From Thermoplasmata archaeon (GTDB lineage Archaea > Thermoplasmatota > Thermoplasmata > Sysuiplasmatales > Sysuiplasmataceae): a stretch of 13,418 bases of DNA. This document shows positions 7,015 to 13,418 of this stretch, piece after piece. Position 1 is the first letter of the stretch, and every line of letters starts with the position of its first letter. The stretch spans positions 1 through 13,418 of the forward strand of contig JAJYOM010000034.1 in assembly GCA_021796175.1 (NCBI GenBank). The letters are read 5' to 3'. The notes beneath the pieces were generated by a model. It searched no databases and was not told where the DNA came from. It saw nothing but the letters and a program-made list of their open reading frames with translations. The position numbers and the translations under genes are program-made.

Positions 7015-7020
7015 ATCACC
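7015..7020 (-). promoter_or_regulatory. Shine-Dalgarno sequence of the SDR-like gene
   Basis: GGTGAT on the complement strand ends 3 bases before the TTG start. It decides the start because the next upstream in-frame codon is a stop and the next ATG (Met11) would begin right at the Rossmann strand. Confidence 0.45.
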
Positions 7021-7053
7021 ACTGTCACAGATAGCATACCTAATCAGCCGAAT

Positions 7054-7063
7054 GATTAAATTA
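7054..7063 (-). promoter_or_regulatory. TATA-like box for the SDR-like gene
   Basis: ATAATTTAAT on the complement strand is centred about 47 bases before the start. Transcription would begin near 7032 and give a leader of about 20 bases carrying the Shine-Dalgarno sequence. This differs from the leaderless pattern of the proteases. Confidence 0.4.
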
Positions 7064-7075
7064 TGCTCATTTTGA

Positions 7076-7499
7076 ATTAACGGAACGTGTCCGTTCGACA
7101 TGTCCACGTCACTCATTTGGGTGCGCCGGTTGTAATCCGAATGTTCAATTGTTCAAAAAGATTGAGGCGTGCACAGTACATGGGCATCAGCAGCAATGCA
7201 TCCTTCTTTCATGCTTCCTTATTCGTTGTCCGGGCTTCGCTCAACGATGCCCAAGTTCGCCGCTGTCGCGACTAAGTGGACACACAATCTCGCTCTCTGC
7301 CAGGTAAACGCTTCAGTACACCCTGAGTCTGCCTCATCCGATATCGTTCTCAGTGTTTCAAGTCATGTGTTATGGCCGGTGTGTCTGTTGGAACATGCTT
7401 CGAGAACTCAATTTCGGCAGCGGGCGATGCATTTCATCACACATGAAGAACAGCCCGGAAAATGAGCAAATGAATGGATTGAGGAGGCATCGGTGAAAC
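7076..7499. other. Intergenic stretch without a convincing gene; possible transposase relic
   Basis: No frame here looks like an intact protein. On the complement strand, 7219-7362 is an open stretch of 47 codons without a good start. Part of it reads WQRARLCVHLVATAANLGIV, which faintly resembles the C-terminal helix of DDE transposases (RAR...A.ANL). The resemblance is weak and I would not call an insertion sequence. No terminal repeats were found. A strong purine run (GAGGAGG, 7481-7487) precedes a 12-codon frame at 7493 that overlaps the protease promoter; it is probably fortuitous. Confidence 0.3.
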
Positions 7500-7507
7500 T
7501 TAAATAT
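7500..7507 (+). promoter_or_regulatory. TATA-like box for the S53 protease gene
   Basis: TTAAATAT, preceded by a purine/A-rich TFB-like element (GTGAAAC), predicts transcription start near 7530. That favours GTG 7533 as a leaderless start over GTG 7521. The ten bases TAAATATCTA (7501-7510) recur in the glucose dehydrogenase promoter. Confidence 0.55.
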
Positions 7508-7520
7508 CTATCTCTGATTC

Positions 7521-10500
7521 GTGGACTTTAAGGTGTACTCATTGTCAGATAGGTCGGGCAAGAGACTGTTTTCTATGTTGGTAGTGGTGGCATTTGTCAT
7601 TTCCGGACTAGCTTTTTTGGTTAATGTATCACATGCTGGAGCAAGCGCTCCGGGCCAGCAGACCGCCGGTTTGTCGAAGCTTGGTATTGCTGCCGATGGA
7701 CACCAATCCATATCAAATTCTGCGCCCGGTGGTTTCACTCAGATTGGCTTGTTACCCGCCACAGACACAATTCAAATCAGTTTTTTTGTTCCTTTTAACA
7801 ACATGCAGGAAATTACTTCACTGGCACAGGAAGTATCAACACCAGGGTCAACCTCGTTTCATAAGTTCATGACACCTGCACAGCTAGTAAGCAGGTTTTC
7901 AAACACAGTCGCATTCAATTCGCTTGTTGGCTACCTCAGCGCCAGCGGCTTTGATGTGCTGTCAACAAGTATGGATTCGACAGTGATTGCAACAGGTACA
8001 GTCGCCCAGGTAAATCAGTACCTCGGACTTCAGGTAGGTCTGTACTCCAACGGCAACGCGACCTACTACGCCGCCTATGGCTCAACCTCCTTGCCTGGAG
8101 TTGTTGTCTATGCTTCCAACTTCATCTCTCTTTACCTATCTACGCCGCCCACGCTTGTGACACAGAACACTCTTGCCGGGCTGCAGAAGTCAGTCAAGAT
8201 TGAACAGGCACCTCCGCTGGCATTGGGACAATATCTGCCGACAGTGCTGCAGACAGTCTATAATGCGACGGGCATGTATGCAAATGGCATAAATGGGAGG
8301 GGTGAGAATGTCGGCATTCTCGACTTCTTTGGCGATCCCTATATACAGAACCAGCTCGCTTACTTCGATCAGATAACGGGACTGCCTGCGCCTCCCGCCT
8401 TTAAGGTTGTTCCAATTGGTGCTTACCAGCCTGGTCTTGGTATTTCGATGGGCTGGGCAGACGAAATCAGTCTGGATGTCGAATCCGCGCATTCAATGGC
8501 TCCCGGCGCGAATATAACCCTGTATATAGCCAACCAAAATCTCCCGTTTGAAGCTATACTGGGGCCAATAGTTGCCGCGGATGTCGTACAGACTCTGTCA
8601 CAGAGTTTTTCAATTCCGGAGTCTGTTTTCTCAGCTGCTCCCTCTTTCGCAGTTATTTCCAACGTGTACATTCCAGAGCTGTATTACCAGCTCGCGGCAA
8701 TTGAAGGCATCAGTGTCATGGCTTCAACCGGCGATGTCGGTGGCAGCGGCTTTAGCGGTGGACCATTGGGAACCCCCGGATACCCATCCACATCCGCCTT
8801 CGTGACTGCAGTCGGCGGTACGACAACATACGTTGATTACAACAGCCAGGGCTCAGTTTCTTCGTATAGCGAGACCGCGTGGTCAAACTACGGCATGGTG
8901 CCTGCTGAGATCAATTATGGCGGCAGCACCGGCGGGGTCAGTACCATATTCCCCAGGCCGTGGTACCAGTCCTCTATACAGTCACCTTCAGGCTTTGCAG
9001 TGCATGGAAGAATGGTACCTGACATCTCTCTGAACGCCGCCCTCTTTCCCGGAGCGGTCTTCGTGTTGCCCGGAAACGTGCAGGAGATAATTGGCGGAAC
9101 AAGCGAGGCGAGCCCTCTGCTTGCCGGCCTAATAACCCTTGTTGACCAGTACGCACATGGGGATGTGGGCCTTCTCAATCCTGAGTTATATTCTATCGGC
9201 ACCAATAGCGTGTTGTATCCAAAGGTGTTCCATCCTATAACTTACGGCTACAATATACCGTGGACTGCTCACTACGGTTATAACCTGATTACAGGGTTTG
9301 GATCAATTAATGTCGGTTCATTTGCTTCAAACCTGGTTGCCTCTGAGAAGACCGTGACTCCCGAATTGACGGTTTCAATCGTAACTGAAAACTCTCTGCC
9401 TATACCGTCGAGTCCAGTTCCGGAGTATCTGAACGGATCAGTGATTGTTGTTAACGCCACGATCAGCAACCCGATTGGACTGATAATCTCATCAGGTATT
9501 TTTAACGCCTACCTTGTTTCCCTCTTTGGTGTTGAAACCAGTGTCAGTCTTTCATTCAACGCCACATACGGAACTTGGATGGGCAATCTGACATTGCCTG
9601 TTACTGACACAGCTTATGGAGGACTGGCGGATGTTGTTGTGAATGGAAGTTCAGCCGGAGTCTTCGGGCAGTCATTCAGCACAGTTTACGTAGGTTATTA
9701 TGTGTACTTTTCTATTTATAGTGGAATCACCAGCGTTGAACCGTATTCTCTATCATCCGGAGTTGCTGGCAACCCTGTGCTTACACTCCTGAACGGAACA
9801 GGCGTCAATTTTGTAAATGCTCAGGCAGCAATAACTTTCTACAGTATACTCAACAACACTTACTACAGCACACCAACGTCTCATTTCCAGCTCTCCAATC
9901 TAAACCTCGGGGGAGAATTATTCACTGATTTTGTGGGAAACTTCCCTCTCGGCCCCGCTCTGGTCTATGTGAATGGGACCGGCACCTTCCTGCCGATCTT
10001 TAACGGAGCGACCTTATTCGGCTCTGTCATACTCGGTTCCACGCAGACTCAGCCGGGGGCTGTGGCACCGGGCCAGACAATTTATGTTTCCCCAGCTGTT
10101 ACCGCGCCCTTCAACCTGCAAGACTTCAATGTGGTAGTAGGCTCTATAGTCAACATATCGCTCGTGAGCAGTACTGGCACCGTGGTTAGTCAAACATGGA
10201 CTTTGCCTTATACTGCGGTAGATCTCGCTGTTCCGGCTGGCACCGCTCCCGGGCTCTACACGGTCTTTGTTAACAGCTCGTACGACTCCTACTTTTATGG
10301 CTACATCAACGGAAGCTACTATGGCCAGATATACGTCTCGTCAGCAACCAGTTCTGTGAAAGCCACAATTCCGTCTTCCCCGATTCTTGAAGGGCAGGAC
10401 CTGCAGGTAAATGCCACAATAACCAATTCTGCGGGCCAGCAAATCACATATGGAGTGTACTCGATTGTAATCTACCCGGCAAACCTGCAGGCGGACTCTG

Positions 10501-11132
10501 CCTCTGTTTCACTTTTTGAGGATTTGCCGTTGAACTACAACACCACAGCAGGCGAATGGCAGGCAACACTCATAATGCCATCAGGTAATAACTCCGGGTC
10601 CCTAACAGGTTTAATCTCCGGACTGCCAGACTACGCTGGCCAGTATTTTATGAACATATTCGGTATTTCATCGACCGGCATTCCGACCACTGTGTCTTCC
10701 TCTTCAGGGACCAGCATCAACCTCCAGTCCCCATACATGGTTAGTCTGCAATCGAGCGTCACAAAGATAAGCAGCGAAATTGCGACCATCACCTCCGAGA
10801 TAGGAAATGTGCCTGCCAATACCAACCTCACTGCGGAAATCAGCAGCCTTATGTCGCAGCTTTCAGCCCTTTCTTCGGAAGCCACTTACATCAACCAGAC
10901 CTTCCACATTAACACTACAGCTCTGCAGACGCAGATAACCAATGAGCAGACGCAACTTACGAACCTTTCTCACCAGCTGGGAACGACCACTTCCACGGCC
11001 AACACCGCCAAGAGTTCCACTAATACGGATCTCATGATCGGCATAGCAGGTGCTGTTCTCGGAGCAGTTGGAATACTGGTGGGCCTGGTGGCACTCATGC
11101 GCAAACCGAAGAACCCGGGAAAACAGGGATGA
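7521..11132 (+). CDS. Membrane-anchored sedolisin/kumamolisin-like protease (peptidase family S53)
   Basis: 1203 residues from GTG 7521; GTG 7533 fits the promoter spacing better and loses only four residues. A signal/anchor helix (MLVVVAFVISGLAFLV) lies at about residues 19-34. A pro-kumamolisin activation domain spans about 84-205 (TSFHKFMTPAQLVSRF is its hallmark). The catalytic domain covers about 243-605 and shows the S53 residues: Glu315 and Asp319 in WADEISLDVE, oxyanion Asp405 in ASTGD, and Ser528 in GGTSEASP. By my alignment the calcium-site aspartates are missing: FHPIT replaces the usual FHDIT (Pro572) and YGYNLITGFGS replaces GWD..TGLGS (Asn588). Residues about 615-1065 are beta-rich, with repeated VNATI/N-x-S/T strands. 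Residues about 1073-1165 form a coiled coil (ISSEIATITSEI, LTAEISSLMSQLSAL). A membrane helix at about 1171-1193 and a basic tail (MRKPKNPGKQG) follow. S53 enzymes are acid-active serine-carboxyl peptidases that free themselves by cleaving the pro-domain. Expected place: outside the cell on a stalk. Confidence 0.9.
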   Translation: MDFKVYSLSDRSGKRLFSMLVVVAFVISGLAFLVNVSHAGASAPGQQTAGLSKLGIAADGHQSISNSAPGGFTQIGLLPATDTIQISFFVPFNNMQEITSLAQEVSTPGSTSFHKFMTPAQLVSRFSNTVAFNSLVGYLSASGFDVLSTSMDSTVIATGTVAQVNQYLGLQVGLYSNGNATYYAAYGSTSLPGVVVYASNFISLYLSTPPTLVTQNTLAGLQKSVKIEQAPPLALGQYLPTVLQTVYNATGMYANGINGRGENVGILDFFGDPYIQNQLAYFDQITGLPAPPAFKVVPIGAYQPGLGISMGWADEISLDVESAHSMAPGANITLYIANQNLPFEAILGPIVAADVVQTLSQSFSIPESVFSAAPSFAVISNVYIPELYYQLAAIEGISVMASTGDVGGSGFSGGPLGTPGYPSTSAFVTAVGGTTTYVDYNSQGSVSSYSETAWSNYGMVPAEINYGGSTGGVSTIFPRPWYQSSIQSPSGFAVHGRMVPDISLNAALFPGAVFVLPGNVQEIIGGTSEASPLLAGLITLVDQYAHGDVGLLNPELYSIGTNSVLYPKVFHPITYGYNIPWTAHYGYNLITGFGSINVGSFASNLVASEKTVTPELTVSIVTENSLPIPSSPVPEYLNGSVIVVNATISNPIGLIISSGIFNAYLVSLFGVETSVSLSFNATYGTWMGNLTLPVTDTAYGGLADVVVNGSSAGVFGQSFSTVYVGYYVYFSIYSGITSVEPYSLSSGVAGNPVLTLLNGTGVNFVNAQAAITFYSILNNTYYSTPTSHFQLSNLNLGGELFTDFVGNFPLGPALVYVNGTGTFLPIFNGATLFGSVILGSTQTQPGAVAPGQTIYVSPAVTAPFNLQDFNVVVGSIVNISLVSSTGTVVSQTWTLPYTAVDLAVPAGTAPGLYTVFVNSSYDSYFYGYINGSYYGQIYVSSATSSVKATIPSSPILEGQDLQVNATITNSAGQQITYGVYSIVIYPANLQADSASVSLFEDLPLNYNTTAGEWQATLIMPSGNNSGSLTGLISGLPDYAGQYFMNIFGISSTGIPTTVSSSSGTSINLQSPYMVSLQSSVTKISSEIATITSEIGNVPANTNLTAEISSLMSQLSALSSEATYINQTFHINTTALQTQITNEQTQLTNLSHQLGTTTSTANTAKSSTNTDLMIGIAGAVLGAVGILVGLVALMRKPKNPGKQG

Positions 11133-11456
11133 ATCATCGAATGTGAATTGACTTAAACCTCTTTCAAAATCTCTTCTTATCACTTTCTTACTCCCTGCTG
11201 ATCTCGATCACTATCCAGCTGGAATATTTTCTTATCAAATGTGCCGCTGGGGCCGCATATCCCTTCAATGCCCCGGAATTTCAGCGTGATGCTGAAGAGC
11301 ACAATTACTTCTGACCTGAATACAGTGCTTACAACTTGATAATTCAGATATTCCACTTTCAAAACAATGCCAGCCAGTGAACAACATGTTGAAAATTCTG
11401 AGAGAAAGGATTAAAGACGGTATTCGCATGATTATCAATATTGAGAGGGACGGAGT
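11133..11456. other. Intergenic stretch; one doubtful complement-strand frame
   Basis: The first 60 bases are pyrimidine-rich and probably end the protease transcript; AAATCTCTTC at 11167-11176 repeats the motif behind the thermopsin gene. On the complement strand, 11180-11362 is open for 60 codons from a TTG and gives a fairly balanced protein (for example VEYLNYQVVSTVFRSEVIVL). I recognise no family and see no good ribosome site. A different complement frame from ATG 11387 (40 codons) has better promoter spacing but shadow-like composition. I see nothing firm here. Confidence 0.25.
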
Positions 11457-11582
11457 TTGCCAGCTGAACTGTTCACATTAGCAGTGATAGTATTCGGAAT
11501 GATTGGCTTCAACATGTGGTTTGCATGGGCTGTATACTACCACAGCGGCAGGAGTGCCAGAACCGAAAGGCTCGTCTACTGA
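11457..11582 (+). CDS. Small single-pass membrane protein (41 residues)
   Basis: The frame runs from TTG 11457 to TGA 11580-11582 and reads LPAELFTLAVIVFGMIGFNM followed by WFAWAVYYHSGRSARTERLV and a final Tyr. Residues about 5-28 form one hydrophobic, aromatic-rich helix; the C-terminal tail is positively charged and would face the cytoplasm. A purine run, GAGGGA (11445-11450), lies 6 bases before the start, a TATA-like GGATTAAAGA at 11408-11417 has a fitting distance, and a T-rich tract follows the stop. I recognise no family. The amphipathic ordering (short polar start, helix, basic tail) looks like a genuine membrane microprotein rather than a shadow, but the TTG start is not proven. Confidence 0.5.
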   Translation: MPAELFTLAVIVFGMIGFNMWFAWAVYYHSGRSARTERLVY

Positions 11583-11586
11583 GTGC

Positions 11587-11597
11587 TTTGTATTTTT
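11587..11597 (+). terminator. T-rich tract after the small membrane protein gene
   Basis: TTTGTATTTTT begins 4 bases after the stop codon at 11582, the type of U-tract that ends archaeal transcripts. Confidence 0.35.
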
Positions 11598-11645
11598 CAG
11601 CAACGTCGCCGCTCGCCATTCTTAATTGGGAAATAATTGGAGTCT

Positions 11646-11756
11646 GGTCCGCCTAATGTCAACCGCAGGCCTGAAGAAATGATGGAGCCTGATGGTTTAC
11701 CCAGTCTTCCCGGAGAACGGCTGATTGACTTCCTGAATTCCTCAAATAGGCGGACC
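11646..11756. repeat. Long inverted repeat, possible structured leader or control element
   Basis: GGTCCGCCTA (11646-11655) and TAGGCGGACC (11747-11756) are perfect reverse complements 91 bases apart. Inside, CAGGC/GCCTG (11666-11670 with 11687-11691) extends through a small internal loop into AACC/GGTT (11661-11664 with 11694-11697). A weaker CCG/CGG hairpin lies at 11710-11720. The element ends 14 bases before the ATG of the aldo/keto reductase. As RNA it could form a closed, branched fold. As DNA the right arm touches the reductase's TATA-like box and could be an operator. Which, if either, cannot be decided here. Confidence 0.4.
11741..11748 (+). promoter_or_regulatory. Weak TATA-like box for the aldo/keto reductase
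   Basis: CTCAAATA is centred about 26 bases before ATG 11771, consistent with a leaderless transcript. Its last two bases overlap the right arm of the inverted repeat (11747-11756). An alternative box further upstream (CTTAATT, 11621-11627) would place transcription start at the left arm and make a leader of about 120 bases. Confidence 0.35.
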
Positions 11757-11770
11757 GGATAGTCCATCTG

Positions 11771-12631
11771 ATGAAGTACCGCGAATTTGCACGCACTGGC
11801 TTCAAGTCCTCAGTGATCGGCATGGGGACATACTACGACTTTGGCTGGATACTGACCGCCTCACTGTTCAGGAAGAGGCTGAACGAGCAGGGCATACTGA
11901 AGTCACTTAACACGGGCCTGGACAGCGGCATCAATCTCGTCGATACTGCAGAGATTTACGCATCCGAGCCCATAGTTGCAAAGGCAATCAAGGGAAGGGA
12001 CAGGGAATCGATTTTCATTGCCACGAAGGCATTTCCAACGCATTACAGGAGGGAGAAGCTGATCCGTGCCTGCGAGAAGAGCCTCAGGCGCCTGAACGCC
12101 AGTTATATAGATCTCTACCAGCTGCATATTCCCAGCAGGCGCGTTCCCATAGCCGAGACAATGGGTGCAATGGAGGAACTTGTGGACAGGGGTCTGATAC
12201 GCCACATCGGCATAAGCAATTTCTCAATGAGCGGAATGCTCGAGGCTGAAAAGTCGTTGAAGAAATACAAACTCACCTCAACGCAGATGAACTACAATCT
12301 CTCCCACAGGCAGGTGGAGAAGGAGATACTTCCGCACTGTGAAGAGAACGGCATCGCACTCCTCGCATACTATCCACTGGGCCACGGGAAACTCGCGGGC
12401 AATAGCGACGGTTCCAATACTGTTGTGATGGACATTGCCAGGAAGCACGGTCTGAAATCAAGCGCACAGGTTGCTCTCACTTATCTCCTGTCACGAAGTG
12501 AAAGCGTGTTCCCTATACCAAGGGCAAGGACGCCTGAACATGTGGCTGAAAATGCACAGCTTGGAGAAAGCTCGTTTGACAAGGATGAAATCAGCAAGCT
12601 GCAGTCCGCCTTTCCATCCGCCGACGCATGA
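11771..12631 (+). CDS. Aldo/keto reductase family protein
   Basis: 286 residues, a little short for the usual 290-330. The family's catalytic tetrad is complete: Asp58 and Tyr63 in NLVDTAEIYAS, Lys86 in IATKAF and His119 in YQLHIPS. The substrate-side signature IRHIGISNFS and the strand TQMNYNLSHR are in the expected order for the (beta/alpha)8 barrel. The C-terminal cofactor segment reads PIPRARTPEHVAENA, the usual place for NADP phosphate recognition. Such enzymes reduce aldehydes or ketones with NADPH, or run in reverse on sugars; the substrate is not evident. The protein is cytoplasmic. ATG 11771 gives the standard start two residues before YREFARTGFKSSVIGMGT. The glucose dehydrogenase gene follows 65 bases later on the same strand, with its own TATA-like box, which hints at a shared role in sugar metabolism. 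Confidence 0.88.
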   Translation: MKYREFARTGFKSSVIGMGTYYDFGWILTASLFRKRLNEQGILKSLNTGLDSGINLVDTAEIYASEPIVAKAIKGRDRESIFIATKAFPTHYRREKLIRACEKSLRRLNASYIDLYQLHIPSRRVPIAETMGAMEELVDRGLIRHIGISNFSMSGMLEAEKSLKKYKLTSTQMNYNLSHRQVEKEILPHCEENGIALLAYYPLGHGKLAGNSDGSNTVVMDIARKHGLKSSAQVALTYLLSRSESVFPIPRARTPEHVAENAQLGESSFDKDEISKLQSAFPSADA

Positions 12632-12655
12632 AAGGGCAGTCCGGGCAGGAAACGC

Positions 12656-12664
12656 AATAAATAT
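12656..12664 (+). promoter_or_regulatory. TATA-like box for the glucose dehydrogenase gene
   Basis: AATAAATAT is centred about 37 bases before ATG 12697, predicting transcription start near 12686 and a leader of about 10 bases. The ten bases TAAATATCTA (12658-12667) are the same as in the S53 protease promoter. Confidence 0.5.
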
Positions 12665-12696
12665 CTAATCTGCACCCTTTCGCTTTAACGACAAAG

Positions 12697-13418
12697 ATGA
12701 AGGCAATTGTTGTGAAGCCGGGCGTTCCCGGTGTAAGCATCGGCGAAAAGAAGGCTCCTGCAAGCGATGGAAAGCTCGTCACACTCGCCCCCCAGCTCGT
12801 TGGTATCTGCGGGACGGACAGGGAGATAATTTCGGCATACTACGGTCAGGCACCTGCGGGCGAGGAATTCCTCACAATAGGCCATGAATCACTCTGCAAG
12901 GTTGTGGATGCCGGCAGCAGCGGACTGAAGACAGGGCAGCTCGTGGTCCCAACAGTAAGGAGATCCTGCGGTAAGTGCTGGAGCTGCCTTCATGGCCAGT
13001 CTGATATGTGCTTCACAGGAAATTATTTCGAGAGGGGCATCAAGGGTCTTGACGGTTACAACTCGGAACAGGTTGTGGAGAGCATGGACTACATTGCACC
13101 GGTCCCGTCCGGTATTGGCGATTTTGCTGTATTGACTGAGCCTATGACCATCGGGGAGAAGGCTGTCACACAGTCGCTTAACCTTCAGAAACGCGTTGAG
13201 TGGACCTGGGACTGCGGGGACGGCTACAGCTGCAAAAAAGCGCTTGTTCTTGGCACAGGCCCTGTCGGGCTGCTGGCTGCACTTATTGCTAGAATCAGGG
13301 GTTTCCAGGTCTGGGCCGCAGATCGTCATGGTGCGGACACAAAGAGGGCGATGCTGCTCAAGTCAGCGGGAGTGAGTCACCTTGATACGCAGACGACATC
13401 CATTGCCGAGTTCTCAAA
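12697..13418 (+). CDS. gdh: Glucose 1-dehydrogenase-like zinc dehydrogenase, 3' end outside the window
   Basis: 240 complete codons from ATG 12697 and still open at the window end; the family is about 350-365 residues, so roughly two thirds is present. It is a medium-chain zinc dehydrogenase. Catalytic-zinc residues are Cys38 (GICGTD) and His63/Glu64 (GHES). The structural zinc loop is CGKCWSCLHGQSDMC with Cys91, Cys94, Cys97 and Cys105. The Rossmann motif GTGPVG is at 186-191. After the second strand the protein has ADRH, matching the VNRH of the Thermoplasma enzyme as I recall it, so NADP use is likely. LTEPM near 146-150 and the PTVRRSCGKC block also match archaeal glucose dehydrogenases. 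The enzyme oxidises glucose (and often galactose) to the lactone, the first step of the non-phosphorylative Entner-Doudoroff pathway. Other aldose or polyol dehydrogenases of the same family are possible, since the C-terminal half is not visible. Confidence 0.85.
   Translation, partial: MKAIVVKPGVPGVSIGEKKAPASDGKLVTLAPQLVGICGTDREIISAYYGQAPAGEEFLTIGHESLCKVVDAGSSGLKTGQLVVPTVRRSCGKCWSCLHGQSDMCFTGNYFERGIKGLDGYNSEQVVESMDYIAPVPSGIGDFAVLTEPMTIGEKAVTQSLNLQKRVEWTWDCGDGYSCKKALVLGTGPVGLLAALIARIRGFQVWAADRHGADTKRAMLLKSAGVSHLDTQTTSIAEFS

Noticed and set aside
7493..7531. 12-codon frame with a strong GAGGAGG before it
   Set aside because: It spans the TATA box of the S53 gene and would lie upstream of the predicted transcription start, so it is unlikely to be on the mRNA.
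11180..11387. Two overlapping complement-strand short frames (60 and 40 codons)
   Set aside because: One has balanced composition but no good start; the other has good promoter spacing but shadow-like composition. Neither shows a recognisable motif.
12889..13329. 146-codon complement-strand frame
   Set aside because: Lies against the glucose dehydrogenase gene, which carries all zinc and cofactor motifs in the other direction.
1..13418. CRISPR array, other cas genes, tRNA or rRNA genes
   Set aside because: The Cas4-like gene prompted a look, but no regularly spaced repeats, no other Cas motifs and no tRNA cloverleaf or rRNA sequence were seen.

Overview
The window looks like a piece of a Thermoplasmata-type archaeal genome, most likely from a heat- and acid-tolerant heterotroph. 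Three things point there. It encodes two very large secreted proteases of acid-active families (thermopsin, A5, and sedolisin/kumamolisin, S53). It ends in a Thermoplasma-like zinc glucose dehydrogenase. Most genes have an AT-rich TATA-like box about 25-28 bases before the start codon and no Shine-Dalgarno sequence, as expected for leaderless archaeal transcripts. Base composition is moderate. The species cannot be named from sequence alone.

Layout. Positions 1-31 hold a cut-off fragment identical over 26 bases to part of a Cas4-like nuclease gene found 1.7 kb further on. Then come a saccharopine/lysine dehydrogenase-family gene (106-1182) and a membrane-inserted Cas4-like PD-(D/E)XK nuclease split over two overlapping reading frames (1257-1535 and 1520-1996). 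A 50-residue zinc-finger protein lies on the opposite strand (1993-2145), its stop codon interlocked with that of the nuclease. A divergent intergenic region with two adjacent inverted repeats separates it from the thermopsin-like surface protease (2359-6150). A short-chain dehydrogenase-like gene whose catalytic Tyr and Lys are replaced converges on the thermopsin gene (complement 6205-7011). About 500 bases without a convincing gene follow, then the S53 protease (7521-11132). A second gene-poor stretch holds a probable 41-residue membrane protein (11457-11582) and a long inverted repeat (11646-11756) just before an aldo/keto reductase (11771-12631). The window ends inside a glucose 1-dehydrogenase-like gene (12697-end).

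How the genes may work together (inference). The two proteases carry N-terminal signal/anchor segments, long beta-rich stalks and a C-terminal membrane anchor, so they probably sit on the cell surface and digest protein outside the cell. The aldo/keto reductase and glucose dehydrogenase suggest sugar oxidation through the non-phosphorylative Entner-Doudoroff route. The Cas4-like gene has no CRISPR array or other cas gene nearby, so a repair or membrane-associated DNA role is as likely as a CRISPR role. The most unusual features are the split, membrane-inserted Cas4-like gene with its 26-base partial duplicate, the zinc-finger microprotein with its inverted-repeat control region, the catalytically altered dehydrogenase, and the apparent loss of the calcium-site aspartates in the S53 protease.
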